Positions 24,588 to 33,733 of a stretch of DNA of 48,752 nucleotides are shown here, piece by piece. The notes beneath the pieces were generated by a model that was not told the DNA's origin, searched no databases, and worked only from the letters and a program-made list of their open reading frames with translations. Source of the DNA: Chitinophagaceae bacterium. Its GTDB lineage: Bacteria; Bacteroidota; Bacteroidia; Chitinophagales; Chitinophagaceae. Position 1 is the stretch's first letter, and each line of letters opens with the position of its first letter. The stretch covers positions 1 through 48,752 of the forward strand of contig JAICGN010000023.1 in NCBI GenBank assembly GCA_025923075.1, given 5' to 3'. The position numbers and the translations under genes were made by a program.

Positions 24588-25385
24588 ATGGAAAAAATTT
24601 CTGTTGTCATAATAACGTTTAACGAAGAAAATAAACTGGCCCGCTGTATCGAATCAGTAAAACCAGTGGCCGATGAAATAATCATTCTCGATTCTTTTTC
24701 TACTGATAATACTGTAAAGATTGGTCTTAAGGCAGGAGCAATCGTCCACCAGCAAACTTTTCATGGATATAAGGAACAAAAAAATGCGGCGTTGCAACTT
24801 GCTTCCTACAATTATGTTCTAAGTATAGATGCAGACGAAGCATTAAGTGTGGAGCTGATCAATTCAATTCAAATAGCCAAAGAAAAATTCACATGCAGCG
24901 CCTACTCTATGAATCGCTGTAATTTTTTCAGTGGGCGCTTTATCCGTTATGGACTTTGGTACCCTGACAAGAAGATCCGTTTGTTTGATAAGCGTCTTGC
25001 TTATTGGGGTGGATTAAATCCGCATGATAAAATTGTATTAAATGAAAATGCAAATACCTGTCATCTCAAGGGGGATCTTTTTCATTACAGTTTTAGCAGT
25101 GTTGAAGAATACGTGAAAAGAAATGATGAAATAAGCAGCATTGCAGCAAAGTCCTTATATAAAAAAGGCCAGCGATCAGGGATTAAAATACTTGTAAATC
25201 CGGTCTGGAGATTTATCAAAAGTTATTTCATAAAAAAAGGATTTCTTGATGGCTATCCCGGATATATCATTGCGAAAAATACGGCGGCGCAGGCCTATTT
25301 GAAATATAGAAAGCTAAACAAACTTAACCGGGAAAGAAAGACCACTTTAAAGGAGCCCGTTTCCGTTTCACTTTCTAATAAATAA
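24588..25385 (+). CDS. glycosyltransferase family 2 (WaaE/LgtF-like)
   Basis: A 265-residue inverting GT-A enzyme. The N-terminal SVVIITFNEENKLARC and the LDSFSTDNT segment bind the nucleotide sugar, and the DxD-type motif DADE lies at 81-84. The pattern (short, with a WYPDKKIRLFDK segment and a conserved FHYSF) matches the lipopolysaccharide core-type GT2 subgroup (WaaE/KdtX, LgtF). It probably adds a hexose to a membrane-linked acceptor at the inner face of the inner membrane. It is downstream of the nucleotidyltransferase-like gene and ends 10 bases before a convergent methyltransferase gene. Confidence 0.88.
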   Translation: MEKISVVIITFNEENKLARCIESVKPVADEIIILDSFSTDNTVKIGLKAGAIVHQQTFHGYKEQKNAALQLASYNYVLSIDADEALSVELINSIQIAKEKFTCSAYSMNRCNFFSGRFIRYGLWYPDKKIRLFDKRLAYWGGLNPHDKIVLNENANTCHLKGDLFHYSFSSVEEYVKRNDEISSIAAKSLYKKGQRSGIKILVNPVWRFIKSYFIKKGFLDGYPGYIIAKNTAAQAYLKYRKLNKLNRERKTTLKEPVSVSLSNK

Positions 25386-25395
25386 TTACAGCTGC

Positions 25396-26220
25396 CTATA
25401 CTTTCTTTTTAAGTGAAATAATATAATAGTCACCTATGCTTTTCCATGGCCACCGGGTTTTCCATTTATCTTCCTTCTCTTTTAACCAATTAAATAAGGC
25501 TGGTCTCCGATCTGGAAAATTTTCAAGATAAGATGGGGGTACAATCGTACAAAGTCCTTCAACCGATAAAATATCAAATGAATCTTTCATGGTTTTGACA
25601 ATATAAGATGGATCATAGTACCAACAGATAAAATACCCACCTTCTATATGCGCCTTAACGCCTTTGCTGCTAAAAAAACGTCTAAAGGCTGTCTTGAATT
25701 CTCCCCGCAATAACATCATGCTTTCCCACAAACAAAACTTTGGGAGTATTACCAGTGTTACGATACCACCTGGTTTAAGTAATGACGAGAAAGAATTGAG
25801 AACCGCACCAAGCCGACCGGTGCAATTCAATCCGGCAAAATTTGAAAAGATCAGGTCATACGGTCCTTTATCAGACAGGTTTTGTAGTTCAGTGAAAGAA
25901 CAAAGTTCATTCGTAATTTTAGATCCAACCTCAGTTTGAGCAATTTTCGCAACCAGTTTCTCCTGCATTCCAATTGAAATATCTGTAGCGTGAACAGAAT
26001 GACCCTGCTGTGCAAACCAAATGGCATCTTCACCGGTGCCCGCATTTAATTCAAGGATCTTGCTGGCAGGATTTAACCATTGCTGCACATGATCTCGTAC
26101 ACGTCGTCGTTTATACTGGATGATAAGATTGGACGAATACAGTTCATCAAAAATTGCAGATTGCTTGCTGAAGGCCTTCCCGGCGGCTTGTTCATTAATA
26201 GTATGGGCAGGTTCATTCAC
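25396..26220 (-). CDS. class I SAM-dependent methyltransferase coupled to radical SAM gene
   Basis: A 274-residue methyltransferase with the SAM-binding motif ILELNAGTGEDA (about 55-66) and the acidic ATDIS at the end of the second strand. The product resembles sugar or small-molecule methyltransferases. The start is GTG at 26220, whose last two bases overlap the TGA stop of the upstream radical SAM gene (a GTGA overlap), so translation is likely coupled. A second ATG start is not evident nearby. The same radical SAM then methyltransferase order recurs at 30.3-32.4 kb. The substrate is unknown; the setting suggests a sugar or a lipid-linked intermediate. Confidence 0.88.
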   Translation of the reverse strand: MNEPAHTINEQAAGKAFSKQSAIFDELYSSNLIIQYKRRRVRDHVQQWLNPASKILELNAGTGEDAIWFAQQGHSVHATDISIGMQEKLVAKIAQTEVGSKITNELCSFTELQNLSDKGPYDLIFSNFAGLNCTGRLGAVLNSFSSLLKPGGIVTLVILPKFCLWESMMLLRGEFKTAFRRFFSSKGVKAHIEGGYFICWYYDPSYIVKTMKDSFDILSVEGLCTIVPPSYLENFPDRRPALFNWLKEKEDKWKTRWPWKSIGDYYIISLKKKV

Positions 26221-27695
26221 GATGCAGCGGACTTTTCAAGAGTATCTAATTTTATTTTTGACAAGAAACTTGCAGGCAGATAATAAAAATATGAAGCCGC
26301 TTTCCTCAATTTTTTAAAGGAAATTCTTGCCGGATGCAATAGCAGTTGCCTGATATTATCTAAAGCAAGATGCATGCGATAACTCCTGTGAACATAGCGA
26401 TGTAGCTGTTTATAAAATGCCGGCTGGTAAGTATTACGAAACATTAAGGCCATTTCGTCCGAATCTGTCCAATTGGTTTTCTCATTCAGATCCGCTTTTA
26501 CTTTTTCGTAAAATCCTGTTCCGGGTAAAGGATATGACACTGAAATCCCAATCTCATAGGGTAAAAGCCTGTTGATCATTTCTATCGTTTGCCTGACATC
26601 ATCTTTTGTTTCCCCCAAATAACCGAATTGAATAAAAAAGGACGGTTTCATGCCATATTTACGGATCAATTTTGTTGATTCGTGAATTTGTTCCACTCTT
26701 GTTCCTTTATCCATCGCATCTAGTATCTTCTGAGAACCACTCTCCGCCCCCATCCAGATATTATCACAGCCCGCCCGCGCCAGGTCGCGGATATAATTTT
26801 CTTGTAACAACAGGTCGGCTCTTGCCTGTATCTTAAATTTGAAATGAAGATTTTCCTTTTCCACAAGATCAGCAAATTCATTTACCCACCCGGGCCTTAA
26901 CCCAAATATGTCATCACAAAACCAGATATGATCGAATTGAAATTTCTCTTTCAGCATTTTTAATTCCTCCACCACATTTTGTGGCGACCGGGAATTATAA
27001 CGATTTCCATAAATAGGCTTGGCACACCAGTTACATTTAAATGGACAACCTCTTGTAGTGGCCATGTTCATAGAAAAATATCCTTTATGTTTCAGCCATG
27101 TCTTTCTGTAACTATTTATATCAACAAGATCCCAGGCCGGGAACGGAAGACTATCTAATTCCCTGAGAACATTTCTTTTTACTGTTTTTATTATAGCGCC
27201 ATTTTGCTTGTAAGCAAGCCCGGCTATGGAAAGAAAATTATTCTGCCCTTGATCAACGGCTGTTGTTAACTCCAAAAGTGTTTGTTCTGCTTCGCCCAAT
27301 ATAATAAAGTCAGCGCCTTGCTGCAGGTACTGTTCATAATGATCGGTAGAATCGGAGCTGGAAACAATAACCGTACAGCCGTTTTGCTTAGCAAACTCAA
27401 TCATCTTAAATGCGGCTTCACGCATATTGGTCAGGCACATTTTTGTCAGGTAATTGAAGCCATCGTCATACAGGATGAGAAAGTCAGGATTATGCTTTTC
27501 GAGGGAGGGAATAATGTCTTCAGGAGCATGGGCAAACATGGTATCAAAAAAAGAAATAGTATACCCTTGTTGTCTCATTAACGCAGCCGCATATAAAGTG
27601 CCGATAGGTGCATAGGGTTGCCCGGTAGCCCATTGTTTCGGATCAAAGCGCAGGAAATAGGAATGAGAGAAAAGCATGCTACCGGCCCCGCTCAT
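26217..27695 (-). CDS. B12-binding-type radical SAM protein (first copy)
   Basis: A 492-residue enzyme. The N-terminal region (about 1-160) has the Rossmann-like pattern of a cobalamin-binding domain (YAPIGTLYAAALMRQQG, DFLILYDDG, ADFIILGEAE). The radical SAM core carries the CxxxCxxC cluster ligands at Cys217, Cys221 and Cys224 in TTRGCPFKCNWC. A segment containing GAESGS follows (SAM binding), then a helical C-terminal part of about 100 residues. This resembles the BchE/HpnR-like B12 radical SAM class, which methylates or rearranges unactivated carbons. It lies next to a coupled methyltransferase. Substrate and reaction are not known. Confidence 0.9.
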   Translation of the reverse strand: MSGAGSMLFSHSYFLRFDPKQWATGQPYAPIGTLYAAALMRQQGYTISFFDTMFAHAPEDIIPSLEKHNPDFLILYDDGFNYLTKMCLTNMREAAFKMIEFAKQNGCTVIVSSSDSTDHYEQYLQQGADFIILGEAEQTLLELTTAVDQGQNNFLSIAGLAYKQNGAIIKTVKRNVLRELDSLPFPAWDLVDINSYRKTWLKHKGYFSMNMATTRGCPFKCNWCAKPIYGNRYNSRSPQNVVEELKMLKEKFQFDHIWFCDDIFGLRPGWVNEFADLVEKENLHFKFKIQARADLLLQENYIRDLARAGCDNIWMGAESGSQKILDAMDKGTRVEQIHESTKLIRKYGMKPSFFIQFGYLGETKDDVRQTIEMINRLLPYEIGISVSYPLPGTGFYEKVKADLNEKTNWTDSDEMALMFRNTYQPAFYKQLHRYVHRSYRMHLALDNIRQLLLHPARISFKKLRKAASYFYYLPASFLSKIKLDTLEKSAAS

Positions 27696-27756
27696 ATTTA
27701 AAGTTTTTTTTATACTGTGGAACTTACCTGTAAGCTACCAAAACGTACCGAAAGGA

Positions 27757-28536
27757 TCAAGGGTTGCTTGCCGGATTTCCATGTTTTCTTATACAAACCC
27801 AGAAAAAGGGGTATTTATTTTTACCGAACTTATGAATCCATAAAGATGGGTCATATATAATCCTGACTGAAAAATTTTTAAGGTCTTCAATACAGTGATG
27901 GTAGTAATAATCGGTCGCTCCGGGAAAACCCAGCGCGGTATAATAATCTTTGGTTCGTTGTCTTGCAGCATCCACGTTATTCTTTTTGTAAAAGATTGTA
28001 TCGATGACATGGATTTCTCCGCCAGCCCGCAAATATTGGAATGCAGATTGCATGGTTTCTTTTAAAGAAGAAAAATATTGAAGCGAAGCAGCAAAAATAA
28101 TTATATCAAAACTGTTATGCTCCAGTGGAGCGGAACGGATATCACCTGAAATAAATCTTAAATTAGAGATATCGCTAAATACTCTTGCCGCCTGGGTCAG
28201 TTCTTCGTTGTTTATATCCATGCCCACTACCTGCGCCGAAATATTTCTTGCTAGTTGTGCCGAGAGCCAACCATTACCGCAACCTATTTCAAGAATGTGT
28301 AATGGTTTGTTTTTTTGATCAAGATATTTTAATAACCGGTCGCAGGATCTTTTTCGCAACTGCCATTCTTTGAAATAAGGATGAGTAGCAGCAATCTGTG
28401 GCAGATTCCGTACCTCCTCATCGGTATACAACCTTCCTTCTTTTTTTCGTAGTTGCATATAAAGTTTTTCGAAGGCGTCAGCATCCGAAGAACCGTCACC
28501 AGTCTCCTTGTTTATATCGAAAGGGGAATAGAACAT
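27757..28536 (-). CDS. class I SAM-dependent methyltransferase
   Basis: A 259-residue methyltransferase with motif I ILEIGCGNGWLS (81-92), MDINNEE (acidic loop) and the later AASLQYFSSL. It is of the general Methyltransf_11/25 type. It is encoded upstream of the first radical SAM gene on the same strand (61-base gap) and is divergent from the GT-C gene at 28659. The gap makes it a likely member of the same transcription unit. The substrate is unknown; a methylated sugar or lipid is plausible. Confidence 0.87.
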   Translation of the reverse strand: MFYSPFDINKETGDGSSDADAFEKLYMQLRKKEGRLYTDEEVRNLPQIAATHPYFKEWQLRKRSCDRLLKYLDQKNKPLHILEIGCGNGWLSAQLARNISAQVVGMDINNEELTQAARVFSDISNLRFISGDIRSAPLEHNSFDIIIFAASLQYFSSLKETMQSAFQYLRAGGEIHVIDTIFYKKNNVDAARQRTKDYYTALGFPGATDYYYHHCIEDLKNFSVRIIYDPSLWIHKFGKNKYPFFWVCIRKHGNPASNP

Positions 28537-28658
28537 GTGTCAGTAAAATGGAAAAATAAAAAATTGTCAGAAACAAACCTAGCGCTGAATTCTGCGATTT
28601 TAAAAACTATATTTATGATGTACTTGTAAAAAATCAATTTTTCTTTCCTGCAAAAGTC

Positions 28659-30179
28659 ATGATCAAGATCAACGTATCGCAAACTTTTTCAGCCAGCCTG
28701 AAACTTTGGATTATCTTTTTCTTATATGTTATTGTATCAGCGTTTGCTATAACCCATCATGAACTTTGGGGCGATGAGATACACAGTTGGAACATTGCCA
28801 AAGCAAGCGGCAGCATCTTAGATCTGATAGATAACACCCGGTACGAAGGACACCCTCCTGTTTGGTATCTTATGCTATGGACTATTTCAAAGTTTACACA
28901 TAACCTGGCATATGTTCAGATCATTCAATTGATCATTGCCAGTTCTGTCGTTTTTATCGTTGTGTTTTATTCACCATTCCCATTTATCACAAGAATACTA
29001 ATTCCCTTTGGCTATTATTTCCTGTTTGAATACGGGATCCTGAGCAGAAATTATGCAATTGGAGTATTACCTGCGTTTTGTATCTGTTATATCTTACAAA
29101 AGGAATTTAAGTATAAACTTCTTCTGTATTATGCTTTACTTTTTTTCATGTCCAATACTCATTTAGTCGCATTGCTTTTGGCAGGCAGTCTGCATTTATA
29201 TTTTTTGCTATTAACCTTTGGACAAAAGAAAAACATAAACAAACTCTTCCCGCACATACTATTGGGTATACTTGTCTTCCTTCCTGCTTTATACTTTATT
29301 TTTCCACCATCGGATAGCGGATTGACTGTCGGTATTTTAATGGGCAAATTTGACAATCAACACCTCGGCATCATTGCTAAAACACCGTTACGTGTATTTA
29401 TTCCGGTTCCTGCCTGGTGGGAATATAATTTCTGGAATACCCAATTTTTATTGACGCTCCAGGGGAAAAACAGTATGTTGAGACTTCTTACTCTTTTCTT
29501 GTCAATAGGAGTCTTAGGGATAGTGTGGCTTGTTTTAAAAGACAGTAAAAAAAGTCTGACCCTCTTTGTCGTCAACCTCACTTTAACATTTATTGTGGCC
29601 GCTATTTTTCCGTTAACTACCCAGCGTTATATTGGGTTTATTTTTATTGGTTTTATAGCAGCTTACTGGTTGCGTTGCTATGAGATGCCGATTAACAGGA
29701 AAAACACCTGGCTTATTAATATCTTATTGGGTATACACGTAGTGGCCGGGGTTTTTATCATTTCAAAAGATATTCGTCTTCCCTTTGCCAATTCCTACCG
29801 GGTTAATGAGCTAATAAATGCGGTTCCCCTAAATGAAAAAATTGTAACAGATTATTGGTGTGTAAATACTATTTCAGCTTTTACTGATACCGCATTTTAT
29901 TGTATCGGGCTTGACAGCATGCCTGCTTTTCTTCAGTGGAAAAAAGAATTTAATACAAGAAGTCCCGGGGTTTATTTAAACAGTATAAAAAAATTATTTG
30001 AACAGGAAGGCTTAAAAAAAATCTACCTGATCTCAACCTATTCGCGACGGACTATTTTTGAATTAGATCCGCAATTGGAGAAAGTTTTTCAGCTTAAGGT
30101 GATTGATAAAAGAGAGGGCGCAATACACAAATGGGGTAATTTATACCTGTATGAAATCAGCCGCATTCTCGAGCGTTAA
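28659..30179 (+). CDS. GT-C-like multi-spanning glycosyltransferase (GT39-like)
   Basis: A 506-residue protein with about ten transmembrane helices. The first periplasmic loop has the GT-C signature: LWGDEIHSWNIA with Asp39-Glu40, followed by EGHPPVWYL at about 63-71. This is the pattern of glycosyltransferase 39/ArnT-like enzymes, which use polyprenyl-phosphate sugars at the outer face of the inner membrane. The C-terminal part (about 370-506) is soluble. It could be the transferase or ligase that moves sugar onto the final acceptor of this locus. It is transcribed alone on the plus strand between the two radical SAM blocks. Confidence 0.8.
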   Translation: MIKINVSQTFSASLKLWIIFFLYVIVSAFAITHHELWGDEIHSWNIAKASGSILDLIDNTRYEGHPPVWYLMLWTISKFTHNLAYVQIIQLIIASSVVFIVVFYSPFPFITRILIPFGYYFLFEYGILSRNYAIGVLPAFCICYILQKEFKYKLLLYYALLFFMSNTHLVALLLAGSLHLYFLLLTFGQKKNINKLFPHILLGILVFLPALYFIFPPSDSGLTVGILMGKFDNQHLGIIAKTPLRVFIPVPAWWEYNFWNTQFLLTLQGKNSMLRLLTLFLSIGVLGIVWLVLKDSKKSLTLFVVNLTLTFIVAAIFPLTTQRYIGFIFIGFIAAYWLRCYEMPINRKNTWLINILLGIHVVAGVFIISKDIRLPFANSYRVNELINAVPLNEKIVTDYWCVNTISAFTDTAFYCIGLDSMPAFLQWKKEFNTRSPGVYLNSIKKLFEQEGLKKIYLISTYSRRTIFELDPQLEKVFQLKVIDKREGAIHKWGNLYLYEISRILER

Positions 30180-30284
30180 TGAAGTTTTGCAGATAACACA
30201 ACAATGTTTTTTATTGTTAAGTATATAATCGAGGTCGGGTTATTAAACAGGTGGGTCTTAAGATCAAGTTCCAGAAGATTCAAT

Positions 30285-30950
30285 TCATGCCCCACTGATT
30301 ATTTGGTAAATATAAAGATGTTCCCAGACTGATTTTTTTGTAATTTTTTTTTGCATGTAAAAATTGTGACTGGAAGCTATTTCACTGATCATATCGATGT
30401 CGCACTCTTCAGAAAGCACCATTAACACGATGGAATTATTATGAATGTATCTCCCAAGTTTAGTAAACAAATGGTCAAAATATTCTCCATTCTCGCCACA
30501 ATACCAGGCATGATCGGCCATAGTTTGAGGTTGTTTTTTATAATACGGAGGATTGATGGCAATAATATCAAATGATTGTTCAGGTATATTCACAAAAAGA
30601 TCTGATAGAATAATTTCCGGCTTCACTTTGTTTTGATCACAGTTCCTGCGAAGGCATTCTACCGCAACGGGATTAATATCTGTAGCAGTAACCGTCGCTC
30701 TATTTTTTGCAGCATAAATAGAGATAAGACCGCTACCTGCTCCTAATTCTAAAAAGCGTTGCCCTTGTAACGATAATGCTGAAATGTAGCGTAATAACAA
30801 TCTCGTGCTGAAAAAGAAACCGGGATGAAATACCTGCGGCGGTATTTCCAGCCGGATATTGCCGTAGCTGTACATCCTTGTTTTAGAAAGATATTTTGCC
30901 AACAAAGGTTTATACGTTCGGGCAACAATATGTTTCAAGAGGAGTTTCAA
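30285..30950 (-). CDS. class I methyltransferase with NPPY motif
   Basis: A 221-residue methyltransferase with motif I FLELGAGSG (66-74), TDINPVAVE and the NPPY motif at 133-136, which is typical of N- or HemK-type methyltransferases that act on amino groups of proteins, bases or small molecules. The start is TTG at 30950, overlapping the TGA of the upstream radical SAM gene (TTGA). No in-frame ATG lies near, so coupled translation from TTG is the best reading. The NPPY motif suggests an N-methylation target; the true substrate is unknown. Confidence 0.85.
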   Translation of the reverse strand: MKLLLKHIVARTYKPLLAKYLSKTRMYSYGNIRLEIPPQVFHPGFFFSTRLLLRYISALSLQGQRFLELGAGSGLISIYAAKNRATVTATDINPVAVECLRRNCDQNKVKPEIILSDLFVNIPEQSFDIIAINPPYYKKQPQTMADHAWYCGENGEYFDHLFTKLGRYIHNNSIVLMVLSEECDIDMISEIASSHNFYMQKKITKKSVWEHLYIYQIISGA

Positions 30951-32446
30951 AATCCCTCAATTTCAGGTTGGCGGTATTTCCACAGAACTTGCAATGCCCT
31001 TAATTCATAGGGCTTCCAGAAAAATCCCGTTTTATAGCGGATGGAAGAAACGGTACGCAACACTTTTCTTTTCAATCCTGTAAGCCGTACATCAGATACG
31101 GTAGGATAATAACCGTTCAATACGGTTTCAAAATCTTTTATTTTATTGATCATTTCGGGAGTAAGCCATGGGGTCAATGGATTTTTGCGCAGGTCAAAAT
31201 TTTCCCATTGCGGGCTAATCCAGTCTTCCAGTTTTTCTGGAAAATGAAAACCACTTTCTAATACTTTATTGTACATATCACTACCCTCAGTCGGTACGGG
31301 GCTGTATACATAAATAATGATCTCGGTTCTTGGATTGATCGTTTTTATTTCTTTGATAAAAGCAATATCCTGGTCTATTTGCTTCATCACTTGTTCAGGA
31401 GAATCACCGGGTGTGCCAAGTACAAATGAATATTCTGGAATGATATCAAATTTTGCCATTCTTGCAGCGAAACTTCTTATTTCTGCAGCAGTTTGCGTTC
31501 CGCCTTTATCCATTTTTTTTAGTACTTCATCATTACCTGTTTCGGCGCCAAAGAAGATCATTTGGCAACCGCTTTCTCTCATTAATGCTAATGATTCATC
31601 AGAATATTTATCAATGGTATCGATCCTTCCTTCGCCCCACCAAACCATTTTCTCTGGCCTGATCAATTTGGCAAACTCGACTGTTCTTTTTTCCGATACA
31701 AAAAAATTATTATCATGAAACTCGATAGCGTTACCACCATAATTTTGTTTTAAATACTTTATATCGTTGTAAATAAGTTGGGCTGATTTCCCTTTCCATC
31801 TTGCATTGTAAATAGGAACAACAGCGCAAAATGAACATTTGAAAGGACAACCCATGCTGGAATGATAGGCAATGGTGCGGCTGCCGAGATAAGTTTTTCC
31901 CAAATATTTTTTCAATGAATAAAATTGATCCAATTTGTCATAAGGCAACCCGGGTAATTCGTCCAACTCATACAGTTCGTCTTTCGGAGATTTTATGATT
32001 TGATCCTCTCTTTTATAGATCAGGTTCCGAATTAGTTCAAATGGTTTATTATTTTCAAGTGCATCCAGTAATGCAGGAAAAGATCTTTCACCTGGGCCAT
32101 TAATGATAAAATCTACAAAGCCTGAATTCAATACAACTTTGGGTTGATTGGAGGGAAAATAGCCGCCCCAAATGATTTTCATTTCCGGAAAAAGCTCCCT
32201 GATCTTTTTTGAATAAGGAATCGCCTGCTTAAGTTGAGGTCCCGGCATCGAGGTGATACCAACATAGCCAAAATTTCCTTCACTTAGATAGCGATGAATT
32301 TTTTGCCAGGGATCCTGTTCAAGGTTTCCATCGACGATCACATAATCATACAAACCTTCTATAGCAGAAGCAATACTAAGAATAGAATTCGGTATTCTCG
32401 GTTTGTATTTCGCACTGCGTGGATTGAATAGCAGAACCCTGGTCAT
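30947..32446 (-). CDS. B12-binding-type radical SAM protein (second copy)
   Basis: A 499-residue enzyme with the same layout as the copy at 26217-27695: an N-terminal cobalamin-binding-like Rossmann domain (1-170; VLLFNPRS, YVIVDGNLE, GYVGITSMPG, IIWGGYFP), then the radical SAM cluster at Cys200, Cys204 and Cys207 in SSMGCPFKCSFC, a FFGAETGND motif, and a C-terminal extension. The two copies are of similar length but clearly diverged, so they are not a recent duplication and probably act on different substrates. The gene is coupled to a methyltransferase and preceded by the flavin-reductase-like gene on the same strand (44-base gap). Confidence 0.9.
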   Translation of the reverse strand: MTRVLLFNPRSAKYKPRIPNSILSIASAIEGLYDYVIVDGNLEQDPWQKIHRYLSEGNFGYVGITSMPGPQLKQAIPYSKKIRELFPEMKIIWGGYFPSNQPKVVLNSGFVDFIINGPGERSFPALLDALENNKPFELIRNLIYKREDQIIKSPKDELYELDELPGLPYDKLDQFYSLKKYLGKTYLGSRTIAYHSSMGCPFKCSFCAVVPIYNARWKGKSAQLIYNDIKYLKQNYGGNAIEFHDNNFFVSEKRTVEFAKLIRPEKMVWWGEGRIDTIDKYSDESLALMRESGCQMIFFGAETGNDEVLKKMDKGGTQTAAEIRSFAARMAKFDIIPEYSFVLGTPGDSPEQVMKQIDQDIAFIKEIKTINPRTEIIIYVYSPVPTEGSDMYNKVLESGFHFPEKLEDWISPQWENFDLRKNPLTPWLTPEMINKIKDFETVLNGYYPTVSDVRLTGLKRKVLRTVSSIRYKTGFFWKPYELRALQVLWKYRQPEIEGF

Positions 32447-32490
32447 GAATCATTAAAGTTGATGCAAATTTAGCTCATACCCAAATCGCT

Positions 32491-33468
32491 TTATCGCACT
32501 AAATAGTTGCCCGGCAAGCCGTTATTGCGTCGCCAGGTAGCATACACATTGTGCACATGGGCAAGAGTGGCAGGTTCGTGGCTGAGCACCTGCCTGGAAA
32601 CTATGTTATAAAGCAGGAGCTTGTGAATGCCATGCTCAAAAGACTGCATTAATTCCAGTTCGCGATAAGATAATACAGACTGTGGCAACGGCAATCGGAA
32701 AACAGATGAATTAATATTTCCAAAAGGAAAATTATCTTTTGATCTTAGCTCCTGCACATGATTTTTCCCTAATAAGTACGCTGCTTTATATGCATCACAA
32801 TGTATCTGCGAAATAACAACCCGTCCCGAAGCTTCGACCTGTTTGCAGGCTTTACCTTCATGACGAAGAGAACTGATATAGAACTGTTCATTGGCCGTGC
32901 CATGCAGATCCGTTGGGAATAAATTAAATAATTTTCCGTCACTTACTGTGATCAATGAAATGACCCTTGGAACAGAATAGGCGATTTGCACCTGCCTGTA
33001 TAAATTGTCATGCAAATACACATTTCCTGGTTTTTTATTGTAAAGCCTGTTGTTTAATGCGATAATATATTGATGAAACGAAGAAAGAAAATGATGTTCT
33101 CCGTTGATGGCCTCATAATAAACAATATCCATGTCTCCTGTTGATTGTCGTCGACTCTCTTTTAAAGAAAGACAGGCAATGGCATCCTTTCTTTCCAGAA
33201 ATTCGTTTGGTTTGAGGCACCGTTCTGAAAAAAAAATGTCGATTCTTTCAGTTAACTCACCTTCGTTACCAGAACGGGAATACAAAGTGAAGATCAGAGG
33301 ACTGTAACCAGTGAATAAATGCTGATTAGTAATATCTTTAATGATTTGTTTGCCGGCAATAAGATAGACATGAAGCTGGTGTTGAAAAGATTCTTTGGCA
33401 AGACAGAGATATTCCTGCGTATAATACAACCCATTGAACCTATTAAGCAATTTTTGAAGAAGCTGCAT
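32491..33468 (-). CDS. protein with flavin-reductase-like C-terminal domain
   Basis: A 325-residue protein. I do not recognise the N-terminal 150 residues. The C-terminal half (from about 165) resembles the FMN-binding split barrel of flavin-reductase-like proteins: SVPRVISLITVSDGKLFNLFPTDLHG and later HGIHKLLLYNIV, with a conserved-looking LAHVHNVYATWRR end. It is encoded upstream of the second radical SAM/methyltransferase pair, so supplying reduced flavin or electrons is a possibility, but this is inference. No signal peptide or membrane segment is seen. Confidence 0.55.
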   Translation of the reverse strand: MQLLQKLLNRFNGLYYTQEYLCLAKESFQHQLHVYLIAGKQIIKDITNQHLFTGYSPLIFTLYSRSGNEGELTERIDIFFSERCLKPNEFLERKDAIACLSLKESRRQSTGDMDIVYYEAINGEHHFLSSFHQYIIALNNRLYNKKPGNVYLHDNLYRQVQIAYSVPRVISLITVSDGKLFNLFPTDLHGTANEQFYISSLRHEGKACKQVEASGRVVISQIHCDAYKAAYLLGKNHVQELRSKDNFPFGNINSSVFRLPLPQSVLSYRELELMQSFEHGIHKLLLYNIVSRQVLSHEPATLAHVHNVYATWRRNNGLPGNYLVR

Positions 33469-33505
33469 ACTTTTAATTAAAACGAGCTAAAGTAAAGTTT
33501 GGCGA

Positions 33506-33733
33506 ATGAAACTCAAAAGAAGATTTCTTTTATCTATCGTTTACCTGGCTTTTTTATCCTGCTTGTTACCGGCTGCAATTTACATTTATAAATACCATGC
33601 CTGTAATTTCGACATGCTCGGATACGCGGCGCTTGTTATAAAAAAGGATAGAGCCATTCCACTAAATAAATACATGCTATTGATTCAAAAGTTATGCTCA
33701 AAAATTTTAAAGCCCGAAAATGAAGATCGTTAG
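33506..33733 (+). CDS. short membrane-anchored protein, possibly a truncated gene
   Basis: A 75-residue ORF with a basic N-terminus and one strong hydrophobic helix (about 6-28), then NFDMLGYAALVIKKD. That segment resembles the first conserved stretch of longer multi-spanning Bacteroidota membrane proteins, so the ORF may be a remnant with its C-terminal bulk lost. The ORF overlaps the start of the following glycosyltransferase by 14 bases, which supports translation and coupling. Either a small accessory membrane protein of the locus or a decayed gene is possible. Confidence 0.5.
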   Translation: MKLKRRFLLSIVYLAFLSCLLPAAIYIYKYHACNFDMLGYAALVIKKDRAIPLNKYMLLIQKLCSKILKPENEDR

